From: Sitta carolinensis
Lineage: Eukaryota; Chordata; Aves; Passeriformes; Sittidae
Length of the DNA stretch: 64,000 bases
Direction of reading: 5' to 3'
Assembly (NCBI GenBank): GCA_032173965.1
Contig: CM063288.1
Coordinates: forward strand, 11,822,501 to 11,886,500
Shown here one piece after another: positions 50,041-60,480 of this stretch (its first letter is position 1; every line of letters starts with the position of its first letter). A model generated the notes under the pieces. It was not told the origin of the DNA. It did not search any database and was given only the letters and a program-made list of their open reading frames with translations. The position numbers and the translations under genes were made by a program.

Positions 50041-50094
50041 CGCAAAACGCTTTGAGGATGAAATGTGCTACATAAATATAACAGGTTATTAAAT
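50041..50094 (+). mobile_element. LINE2-like / ancient SINE 3' tail relic
   Basis: The sequence 'gcaaaacgctttgaggatg' followed by 'aaatgtgctacataaatata' and 'aggttattaaa' resembles the conserved tail shared by LINE2-type LINEs and the SINEs that use their machinery (typically 'aaagcgctttg', then 'gaaaagtgctatataaat', then a short tandem tail). Only the tail is recognisable. The stretch just upstream (49990-50040) may be part of the same element but is not diagnostic. Confidence 0.55.
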
Positions 50095-52766
50095 TTCTTG
50101 GTGCCTGCAGTGGTCTTCGATGGATTGTGCCTAAACCTGCTACTGCTTTTAGCTTCCTTGCTTCCTTTTTTTTACCCCCTTGCCCCAGAAGATTTTAAGT
50201 TTCTCCCTCCAGCCAAGGAGTCTTTCACACCTTCTAGTGGCCCATGGAACTGTTATGCAGACATGGAGAGTCCCACTGGTTTCGGGTGCAAGTGTACAGT
50301 CTCCACTCATTTCCTCTGAAAGTGGTGGCTGCCAGATCTGATAGACCCCTCTTGCTCCCCCTGCTCTTCCCTAATACAGTCCTTAATTAATACTGAAGGC
50401 TGCTACTGCTTTTGAGTAGGACAGTGCAGATCATTGGGATATTAGTCAAACACCACAGAGATTAATGAACTCATCAGCGCGACCAGGATACTCAGAAAAG
50501 AAGCAAAACCCTTCAATTTAAAATTCTCCTACAACATCAGAAATTTCAACTTCATCTACAAGTTCTTCATATTGTAAAAGTTCACTAGTTCTGTTATTTC
50601 ACTTCTAGTAAGGACCATGTCCTAATATGGACATTTTTGCAGCATTCAGCTAAATTCTGAAGATACAGGATGTGCCCTGGTAGCCCTTTCTCCCATTAAA
50701 AACAACCTGTTAACTCAGTTTCATAAAAGCCCAAGTCATATCTGGTCTCTGATTTTAGCAGAGACAGCTCAGCAGCCTCTCTCTCCCCGTCTCAACAGCA
50801 CAAGGTGCCACAGTTACACAAGGCATTGTGGCGGGAGCATGGAACATCAGTGAAAATCTCTGTTCTTTTTTGGGATGCATGCATACTTTTCAAATTTCCT
50901 AAAAGGAGAGATTATTTGGTTTTGGCCCAGCATCTGAAACCACTTGCAGGCCACACACAAGTTACCGAGTAAGCAGATGACATCCTTTTCTTAAACCCTT
51001 ATGGACACAAACAGATTTTGAAAACATATAGTTCAACCACCTCAGCAAATTGTTTCCCCAGTATGTTGGTGCTGGGAGCCCAGTGTCTGCCCTCCCTCTT
51101 CCTCCTCATCCCCAATTCACTGTTTACAGCAAGAAGGACATTAGTGCTGGACTGAACCTGCTCCAGTTCTTTTATATAGATTTAGACCGTATAATTTGAT
51201 CGTGACCACAGGCAGTTTTATTGTCCTGATTTATATGTAGCCTTGCAGGGGTCTGGGGTTTTTTCCCTTTATTTGGTAAGAAAGCAAAACTCAGAGCAGT
51301 TCCTTCCCTGCTGCAGCCTGAGGACAAGCTGCAGGATCTCCACAGGGCTGCCACCCTCCCTCTGCCCTTGCTGTGGGGTCTCAGAGGGGAATATACACAC
51401 TGCAGGAGCTGGCTGAAGCTTATCCTCGAGCACAAATTTTCCCTGTGGCCCTCCCTGCCTCACGGCACTTGGCTTGTTCTGCCCAAGAGAATGGTCCCAG
51501 TGACATCCAGGATAATCGGTGTTGCCGCTCCCCCATCCATGAGTGTGATACCCCGACAGAAACTCCAGTGTCATCCCCTCTCCTGCCTGCTAACCCTCCT
51601 CCCAGCAAAGTCAGTAAAAGGCTTCTTTGACCGAGCTATCACTTTTACAATCCAAATAGCAGGGGATAAAAATCCAGGCAGCTCTGCCATGGAGCTAAGG
51701 AGATGTGGCTGTTTGGCCAGGCAAGTTGCTACCAACCATTTGCATTCCCAGGGCACACTAAATCTGGGATCTGTATTAGTATTCTCCAGCAGGCATCTGG
51801 CAGATATTAAATACCAGCCTCCCTGGAGAACTTGTTACCTCCTCATGCTTGACTGGGTGAATATAAGTGAGTGCCGTGCATGTATCTGCTACCTGAAGAG
51901 ACTAGATGAAGCCTATCTGAAACATGCCAAGACCCCATATCTGTCATTACCATACCAATTTCCTGAATGAAAATCCTGCCTGTCTTTCATTTAATCTGTC
52001 TTCTCTCTCATTACGTGACCAGAACATGCTGTACTAACTACAAAGACAGGTCAGTATGTGACTCAAAACCTAATTTCTGTTACTTACCTAAATGATTACT
52101 GCCTGGACAAGCATGATGTTTTGGAATAAGAATAACAAAGCCCACCAATCATTCTGGCCTGTCACTGGCATGTGAAGAACTAAATTTGCACTGGGCCATG
52201 GGCTTAGATAAAAGGTTTATGAGAAAGCCAGTTGTCTCACCATGGTAACCTCATCTCCACAACAACATGTACTTTTTTCCAGCTTATCTACCTTTCGTCT
52301 TTTTTTGCACCCAGAGAGTTTCTTCTTACCCTTCTGAGTGTGTAATACTTCCTAACTTTTCCCTTTGCTACCAAGTTCTCCTCCTGAGGATCCCACAAAA
52401 TGGTGTCTTTTGGCTCAAACCCTGCTGTTACATTCTTGTTTCTCACATGTCTGTATAGCAGCTGGTCAAAGGCCTTCAGATCCCTCTGCACAACTCAGCC
52501 CTCTTCCTGCACAACTTGTCCAGCTACTTCTTCTGCTCTGTATATCATTCTATATGAGAAAAGCCTTTTGACTTTAGTCCACCCTGATTCCATAAAGGAC
52601 TCTCAGCTTCTCTCTACTACTCTGAGATCACTGACACCTTGTGTCCTACCCCATCAAGCAGTAATTTTGCAAAACTTTAAACAGAAATCACATCTTACCT
52701 AGTTATGGGGTTCACAATGATCAAATATTCCTGGCATTTTCTTTTGCCTCAGTCAACATAATAATA

Positions 52767-52800
52767 GGAAATTACTGGAAAGTAATTTCCAGTAATTTCC
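52767..52800. other. perfect 12-bp inverted repeat with a 10-base loop
   Basis: Arms GGAAATTACTGG (52767-52778) and CCAGTAATTTCC (52789-52800) are exact complements. The 'agtaatttcc' unit also occurs twice in direct succession (52781-52790 and 52791-52800), so the structure may have arisen by local template switching. A TTCCTGGAA STAT-like palindrome overlaps the right end (52797-52805). Confidence 0.8.
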
Positions 52801-53974
52801 TGGAAAAGGAATTTCAAAACTACCTGAAGACCTGTTACCAGAAAACTCACAAGTGACATGAGCCAGCATCCACTTCATGTGCACCCAGAGGTAGATTGGG
52901 AATACTGAGCACAGCTGTAAGTGTCTAGAGAGCCATCAACCCTTCTTTGCGGTATCAGGGTCAATTCCTTCTCTTCTCGTACCTTATTCATCTGATGCTG
53001 CCTTCAAATCCCCACTGGTTTGGACCATCAGCCCTGTATCTCACAAAACACAAGGTTAAGTGAAGCAAAGTCAGGAGGACATTTCTATTCTGCCCTCAGG
53101 ACTTAACTGTGGGAAGGTTTTGAGGTTGGAAAAGAATAGTTTTTTATTATGGTCACAGAAAGGAAGAATAAACTAAAGCCACTGCAGATACAGGCACTGA
53201 GGAAAGGCCCTATGGGCTGATACTTAGAGAAGCTCATTTCTATCCTCACTCAAGTGCTACAGAGGTTAAAGACCTGCTACAACCTGCCATAAAAGGCAAA
53301 CCCAACATTAATAGGAAATGTGTTCCCCTCCCCCATTCCAAATGTATTTTTTATGAGTAAACATTTCTGTATTAAGACTTACTGTCTTCAAAGATCCCTT
53401 TTATGTCCCAAAGGTAACCATTTAAGTGTTCTTATAACAGCCGTTACTTATCTTTACAATGGGCAATGCATGTGAACTCAGTGTCTGAAACTTTAATTTT
53501 GCTATATATTTTTTAGTAACTGCATATAAATCCAGCCTGTTTCAAGTGTCAGTGACTCTGTGTGACCAAAAGATAGCCTTGGATCTTATTTCATCTGCAA
53601 AGACATTGTTCCAAGTGGAATTAAAAGCAGCAAAAAAAATTTGCACAACTCTCAACCCTTTTAACTTGCTTGCAGAAGTGATGCAGAACCCACAGAGCTC
53701 AGAAAAAGAGATGCAAATGTTTTTCACACATTCAGTCATCTCCTATCTATTTTAAGAGTCACTGCTCCAGCAGTTGAAACACAGGACCCTGCAGTAAAGA
53801 TGTTTTAAGGACGTCTTTGTAACAGTACAGGAAAGTTCCTCTGGTGTTTTTCAAGGGAAAAATCACACCAAACAAGAGTACTTCCAGCTCCTCTGCAATT
53901 GATTATAGTATTAGAGTAAGCATGTGCACAGCAGACTAATGGGAAGGTAAGCTGAAACTAAGTTTCTCTCTGAA

Positions 53975-54150
53975 GCTGTTATCCCATGACAATGATTTTA
54001 TCCTTCCGTCACCTGGCATCCAGGAGCCTAATTACGAAGGATTTTGCTAAGACCGCTGTCTATTGCTAGACTGGGTGAATATACATTCTATTGCTCGGGT
54101 CAAGGTAAACCCTGAAGCTGCCCATTGTTTCTCTAAATTCATCCAGGTGT
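53975..54150. promoter_or_regulatory. candidate conserved non-coding element
   Basis: The segment contains 'gacaatgattttatccttcc', 'gagcctaattacgaagg', 'attctattgctcgggtcaag' and 'gcccattgtttctc'. SOX-like (ACAATG, ATTGTT) and homeodomain (TAATTA) words are densely placed and CpGs are retained. This is the most enhancer-like stretch of the right half. Confidence 0.25.
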
Positions 54151-54674
54151 GTCCAAAAACTCCACTCAGGTGCTTGGAGCTCAGTCATAGACTACATATG
54201 TAGGAAACTGTTTTGAACTAAGAAAAATAATTTTTTCTTGTTCTGACACCAAATATTTACATTGTTATTAACAACTTGATGTTCTCCAGCTGAGTTTCAG
54301 GTAAGACCACCTGAAAAACTTTCTCACATCAGAGCAGGCATAGCCCTTTAGAATACACTCAATCTCTATACCCCCAACAGCCTCTCCACTACAGATACCG
54401 AAAACACCTTCACTGTAAGAATTTAAACTTATCTTCCCAAACCCTGCAAAACTGTTTTATTGTCCCCTTTGGACAGCAGCAGGGTGACACCTAAGACATG
54501 TGAACACCCTTTTAAGGCAGCACCCAGGGCAGCAGCACCCTCCTGCAGGCAGTGGGGGGTGGGAAATGGTAACCTCCCCACAGTCTGACCCGTTAAGTGT
54601 TTCCGTGTGACCAATGCCATAAACATGCTAACCAGATGCTGATGGATGGGCCTGGAGGCCCAAAGAACAACCCG

Positions 54675-54803
54675 AGTTCATTATATAAATGAGGGAGCAA
54701 AGGGAAGTCAAGCAGCTTTCCCAAAATCATGAAGGAAGTTTGGGACTTCATCAGGAACTGAAACTAATTTTCTCCAGACTCAGTTCTGTGCCCTCACTGT
54801 AGG
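54675..54803 (-). mobile_element. MIR SINE relic
   Basis: The plus strand reads like the reverse complement of MIR: 'gttcattatataaatgaggg', 'aagtcaagcagctttcccaa', 'aatcatgaaggaagtttggg', 'gaactgaaactaa' and 'ctcagttctgtgccctcac'. This parallels MIR 'attttatagatgagg', 'ggttaagtgacttgccc', 'aggtcacac', 'gggatttgaaccca' and 'tgctctttcca'. The order is kept over about 130 bases, so this is the best MIR copy in the window. It is old and inactive. Confidence 0.6.
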
Positions 54804-56456
54804 AAGCCACCAAAAAAATTGGGTATCTTCACACAAGCAGCCTCTGGGAGTCGGATCAGCTTCCCACAACACATAATAATTCCTCTCGTTAAAATGGGAT
54901 GTGCAAACCAATGCCTAAAGTCCTCACCTTTGTGTTTCTCTGTTTTTACTTTATAGTGTGGCTGTAAATGCCTCTGAAAGAACATCATCAGCTGTACCAG
55001 CAAAGCGACACAAACAGATCTGGCTTAACCTCAAGCTTCACTTGCAAGAAGGCACTTGCACACATTAACAAAGGACAGGGATGTTCACTCCTGCCAGGAT
55101 GAAGGAAATTCCCCCTATCACTGCTGGTCCATCCCACAAAGAGCAGCCACAAACCAGGGTGAGCCTTAGGTATAAAAAGTGAGTGAGAAATCAGAATAAA
55201 AATTTCATTTCTGAAAAATCTTAATATTACCCAGCATTCTGGCTCCAGAGCCAGTGATGCTAACCCTGTATCAGTCTCTCTTGGCTCAGAGCATCTCGTT
55301 AGGCACATAAAATCCCTGCTTTCTTTAAACGATTAAAGTATTGTTGAAGCAGCACACACAGGGCCAGAGGCTTAGAAGTCACCTCCTCTACTGGATAGTT
55401 TTCAGGAATGTCAGACACTGATCTTTTATATCAATACAACTGAAGCCATCAAAACATCTACTTTAACTGTTTACTTAAGGATGCATCTGTTGCAAGCTGT
55501 GATTTTTTCTGAAAATCTGTCAGTCAGGAGCTGATCACTGTAAGAGAAGAGAACAGAACAGCTTTCTGGCTAAAATGGCACCATTCAATCCCTGCAAATG
55601 TCACTGTATTTTAAAAATCAGATACTGGTGGCAGTAAATATAAATATTTTGCTTACAATACTCCTGTTCTTATTTATTATTTACTTACAATTGGAAGCAT
55701 TTTCAATGGGATAGTCTTTAAAAGATCTGGGATTCTAGGAGAAGGAAAGAAGTAGAAAAAACAGAGAGGAGAGAAACCCCCACTGAGCTCTCTAACAAAC
55801 TACAGAAAAGGCAGAATTGATTTCAGTCAAGTTTGTGATCATGTGGGATCACATTCAATTTTTTAAATTTATTTTCATTTTGGACTCAGCCTATGCGCCC
55901 AAAGTTTCACTCAGTTCTTTCCAGCAAGGTTTGCCTGATTTCAACCCAACACCTCTACGGGAGTCACAGAACACCCAGCGTAGGTAATTTTCCAACACAT
56001 GTAAAGTCACATGTTTAACATAATCCTGAAGAAGTCTGCATGAAAATACTACAATCCCCTTCATTCCTTCAAGATCTAAATTTACAATCTTGGCTGAGGT
56101 TTTCTTCTCTGTCACAACCATTAAGATCAGAGAACTCATCCTGTCAAGCATAGTCCCCACACAGAATTCATGGGATATTGATTTATTTCAGAATTTAAGG
56201 TTTCTGCAATTTTTGTCTCACTTGGTTCTGGAAAAAACTGTAATCCCTAATTATGAGCCCACTGTGCTAGGTACTGAACAAAGGCACTGCTGAATTAGTT
56301 TAAATTCAGTGATAACCTATTTGTGCTACTGAGCATTTTCATACCCTTATGCAACCAAGAGGAACGAAGCTGACTGCTGCATCGTGATGTTCTCAGAGGC
56401 TCTGGATGATGCAAAGACAACTTGTGTTCAGCTCTCCTGAAGGGAAAGAAACAACG

Positions 56457-56575
56457 CCTCCGTTTGGCAGATGGGCATGAGGATTTGAGTCATTTGACCA
56501 TGATTACATGGCATATCATTGAGAGAGGAAGGGCTTGCTAGTGGATATGGTGAACCTAGGAACCTGCATTAAGAT
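56457..56575 (-). mobile_element. MIR SINE relic
   Basis: The segment contains 'cctccgtttggcagatggg', then 'gaggatttgagtcatttgac' and 'catgattacatggca'. It corresponds to the reverse complement of a MIR core: 'ccattttacagatgggg', 'gaggttaagtgacttg', 'ccaaggtcacatagc'. A second MIR-like piece in the opposite orientation follows at about 56703. Confidence 0.5.
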
Positions 56576-56702
56576 CTGTGTACTATCATAGATGTCCCAC
56601 GTACACCACATATGAACTTCTGAAGTCCCAGAAATAATTAATACGTGACATCTCTCTGAAACAGCTCAACACATTTCAGCCACTTTGGCCCTGGAAAAAA
56701 TC

Positions 56703-56778
56703 CCCTGTGCTCCCTGTCTACAGAATGGGAGCAATGACATATCCTTGTCTTGCCAGGATGTTCATACAAAGACAGATG
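56703..56778 (+). mobile_element. MIR SINE relic, sense orientation
   Basis: The text 'ctccctgtctacagaatggg' followed by 'agcaatgacatatccttgtc' and 'ttgccaggatgtt' follows sense-strand MIR ('ctcagtttcctcatctgtaaaatggg', 'gataataatacctgcctt', 'cacagggttgtt'). It is short and diverged but collinear. Confidence 0.5.
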
Positions 56779-57497
56779 CTGAAGCGTTGAGGCAGTGTGT
56801 GGGCTGCACAAAGCAAGAAATCCCCCAACAAACCCTGGGCTCCCCAGAAGCCACCAGACAGCATAATTCATTTTCTCTAATTACAAAAAATAATAAAAAT
56901 AGTGCAGTGGAATTGGCTGTGTCCTCTCAGGCCTCTGCACCTCACTCATCACCACATGAAACCATGAAAACAGACAACCTGATTTCATGGGGGGCAGTCT
57001 AACAAGGTGAGGAACAATGCCAAGTCCTCTTTTCACTGAAAGGTCTATGGATGCCTTCTCAAGGCCATGCAGAAATTCTTTAGGAGATGCTGGGAATACA
57101 AGCCCTGTTTCCTGGTGCTGGTATTGGATGCACAGCATTTCTAGGAACATTTTTCTTTGCCACTCATCTGACCTCAGGAGCAGTACCACTGCTCTGTGCA
57201 GGCAGCCATGCCAAACCCTATCAATTATTTAGCATCCAAAGGTAGACTTAATTTGTGTGATAAAAGGATGGATTTTATCTAAGGCTTGTTCCCCTTAAAG
57301 TGATTTACACAACTGGCCTCTCTATTTGCTTCCCTTAACATAATTATTTACTTTTGCATTAATAGCCTTTCTCCATTTGGGTTATTTTTAGGAGCTTTTT
57401 GTAGCCTTGAGAATTTACTATGGTTTTTTCCCTTATATTTTAGTGGATATTTTAAATTTCCCATCACTCTGAATGGGCTGTTAAAACACTAGTTTTG

Positions 57498-57565
57498 CCA
57501 ATGCTGGTGTAAAGCAGGAGCAGCTCTGGGAAGTAGCTCCCATGGCTGTGATGACATCTGGGTGT
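57498..57565. repeat. ancient amniote repeat of the 'gctggtgtaaatcag' type
   Basis: The phrase 'aatgctggtgtaaagcagga' followed by 'gcagctctggg' resembles a repeat common in reptile and bird non-coding DNA. In that repeat a 'ggtgtaaatcaggagtaactcc' arm is followed by a complementary arm. Only the first arm is convincing here. Confidence 0.45.
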
Positions 57566-59908
57566 TGAGTTTGCCTCTAACTTGAGAAGCCATGGGGTGA
57601 GATTTCAGTTCAGAGCTGGCAGTCAGGGCTCCCACACTGCTCATCAGGCTATGGACTGATGAATGTGAATGAAAGTTTTATTCATTTTCATTTCGTTTTA
57701 CTAGGTTATAGTATTAATCTAGTCCCACCTTGGTTCCTCGCTTTAACCCCACTCTGCAATTTTGGCAAAGTTGGGGAGACTGGGATTTTTCCACCTAACA
57801 TTAAATCAGGCATGAAGCCCTCAAGGGAATAAAGCAGCATCTGTACAATGTGATTCACTCCACCCTAACACAAAAGCATCCCAAACTAGACACCTAACAC
57901 TTAGATAGCTGACTTTAGACAAAATAACTCCCATCCTTTGTCCTCCCATGATTATGGCAGGCTCAAATGCCATGGTTAACAGGTGGTGTTTTGGGAGGAG
58001 ATGGGGTATCCATGGGGGAGAACTGATTTATAAAACCTGTGCAAATTTACAGATGTTCAGGCAAAAAGCTGCCAGATACTAAAAATTCAAACTATGAGGA
58101 TGTGCTGGCAGAGGAGACAATCCAGGAGATAATCCATTATCACCACTGTATTTTCTTACTTGATTACATCTGACCAATCCACAATAGGTAAGTTTAGCAT
58201 CAGTTAAAAAGGTTGTATTTAGGTACCCTCTGAGGGGCACTTTAATGAAGTCTGAGCTGGGTCCTCAGAAAAGAAGAATTATCAGTATTTGCCAGAATAA
58301 ACTTTTGGAGCTTACAAAATAACAGAAATGCAGAAGCAATTATTATTACAACTATTATTAATGACAATATCATTCACTCTCAAAATACACAGGTCTTCCA
58401 GGCGGTACTTAATGGTTGGGATTACCAATGCCATAACCAGGGTTGGCTACCACACAAAGTCAGTAGAGGAGCTTGGGCAAGGAGTTTCCCCCATAAGGCA
58501 AAACCCCAAAAAAACCCCAAGAAGTCAGACTCCAATCACTCATTTAAGCAAAGCAAAGGATTACCTGGGCTGACTCTTTTAAAGAAGAAACTAAGGAGAC
58601 AGCATTGCAAGCCATGGATAGAAGAGAAAGGGCAGGCAGAAGAAAAGACATGCTTTTATAGCACAGTTTGTGGCAGTCTTAATTATCAAACTTCTGCCAC
58701 TGTAAACTGAAGAACTAAACCTGCTGCTCCCAGAGCGCTCTCTGCCAGTCCCACACACCAGATACTGCTCATGAAATATAAAAATGGTGCAGCGTGTCCT
58801 TAACTTCATCCATCTCTACATAAATCCTTCTAAACTATCCCAAAGAGCAGGTGTTAGGTGACCAGCATGAGACTAAGCCAGAAAACTTGTCACTGTCCTT
58901 GATATCCTGTGGCTGAGGAACAGTCTTAGCACTGCACCAATATAAGTGTCTAAGACATCCGGCTGCCCAAAGGGACAGGAGTGGGTACACAAGAAACTGC
59001 AGGCAATCTGTCCACTCAGAAGGGCTACAGTAGCAAGGAAATACACTTTAGGACCCAACAGAATTAGTTTCATGGAAGGCTGACAGAAACAGTCAGAGAA
59101 GAAGTACGGTTCTTGATTGCTGTTGCTCCTGTGGCAGCACTGCACTGAAGCCCTACCCAAGGTGGGGTACTCTATGCAGTACATGCACAAGAACAGACAG
59201 TGGCTGTCAGGAGAATTTCTCAGTCTGAATTATAGGGTTTTCCAATCATTCAGTTTTAACCACTTGCCCCCTTTCCCCTTGGAGCCAATCCCAGCTTTTC
59301 TGTTGAACACATCTCAGCATTTTAAGCTGTACACAGCAAAGCAGTGCAGGGCAGGGAAGCTAAGAATGTGCTTGTACTGGTTATGCTCCTTTTCCTGGAA
59401 AATGTGAACTGAATGAAAAACATTCTTCAAGAAGATCCCTGCCCTCCAGAGTGGACAGAGGAGATGACTTCACTGAGGCTGTTCTCATTCTAATTTGTCG
59501 GAGTCTTGGGCCACACAAACTATATATTTTTCAGTGTGCTGAGGTCTGCTGGGATGCTGGCATTTCCACCTCCTCATTTACATGGTCTTCCCATAATCTA
59601 GCACTAAAACAAGCTGAACTGCATGAGTACTCCCTGCCAATGCCACTTGGGGCCTGCTTAGGGAAGACCTCTGGAGAGTGATGGGAGGTGCCCCCTGCCC
59701 TTCTCCTCTGCCTATGAAAGGGCTGAGTGTGCTACTTCTGCAGAACTAAGCATTCCTGCCAGCCCATAAATCAAGTGACTGAACTTCATCCCAATCTCTG
59801 ATCCACTGCAGAAAAACCCCATACTCTGCCTTTACAGCACACACAGGGCAAAGAGCTGTATTTCATCAACTGAAGCCTTAATATCAGAGGAGAGTTGTTA
59901 CCTCCTGG

Positions 59909-59923
59909 AAAAAAAAAAAAAAA
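59909..59923 (+). repeat. poly-A run
   Basis: Fifteen A bases. No recognisable retrocopy upstream. Confidence 0.75.
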
Positions 59924-60149
59924 GCACAGCCCAGCCAGAGTCTAACTTGTTCTGCAGCTTGGCTTCCCCATGTTTACACCAAATGACTTGTTGAACTTCA
60001 TTATATACAAAGTATTTCCATAGATCAGAGGAAGGGAGACCTGTGCAGCTAACATAAAATAAATTACCACCCCGTGATAAATGGTTCTATTAGCAATCCA
60101 GATTGTTAAACTCAGATACAACAGGATGAAGGGAGCACTGCCCCATTCA

Positions 60150-60480
60150 TTCTCCCTGCGGCAGATACTGAGTTGTAAATAGGTTATTTTGTGTGTAAAT
60201 AACACATTAAAACTCAGCATTAGCCGTGTCTTTTGATAGAGAGGAAATTGTTCCAAATAAATAATTTTGGACAGGAATGTAAAATAAGCCAGATTTAATA
60301 GTGCATGCCTGCTGTAGCTGTGTTAAACATGACTAAAATGATAAACCCCAGAATATACTAATAGTAAACTATGCTCTGACATCAAAGTAATGAGGCTGTA
60401 TTTTTACCCAGCTTTAGAAATGCTAAAATTAGTCTTGACAGAGCCAGACATCAGAAAAATGTTTCAAACATAAACACCAT
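60150..60480. promoter_or_regulatory. candidate conserved non-coding element
   Basis: A long repeat-free AT-rich stretch with 'gttgtaaataggttattttg', 'gtgtaaataacacattaaaa', 'ccaaataaataattttgg' and 'taaaatgataaacccc'. Forkhead-like (GTAAATA), homeodomain and MEF2/SRF-like words recur. No coding signal is seen. Confidence 0.22.

Larger units (their letters stand above)
50095..54674. other. gene-free block
   Basis: Non-coding sequence containing the longest open frame of the window (51368-51970, 200 codons, unrecognised), the perfect hairpin at 52.78 kb and the enhancer-like stretch at 54.0 kb. No named repeat apart from these was seen. Confidence 0.55.

Noticed and set aside
51368..51970. 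Longest open frame (200 codons, plus strand)
   Set aside because: No recognisable domain, many cysteines and prolines typical of random frames, overlapping frames on both strands, no codon bias that I can see and no splice or promoter support.
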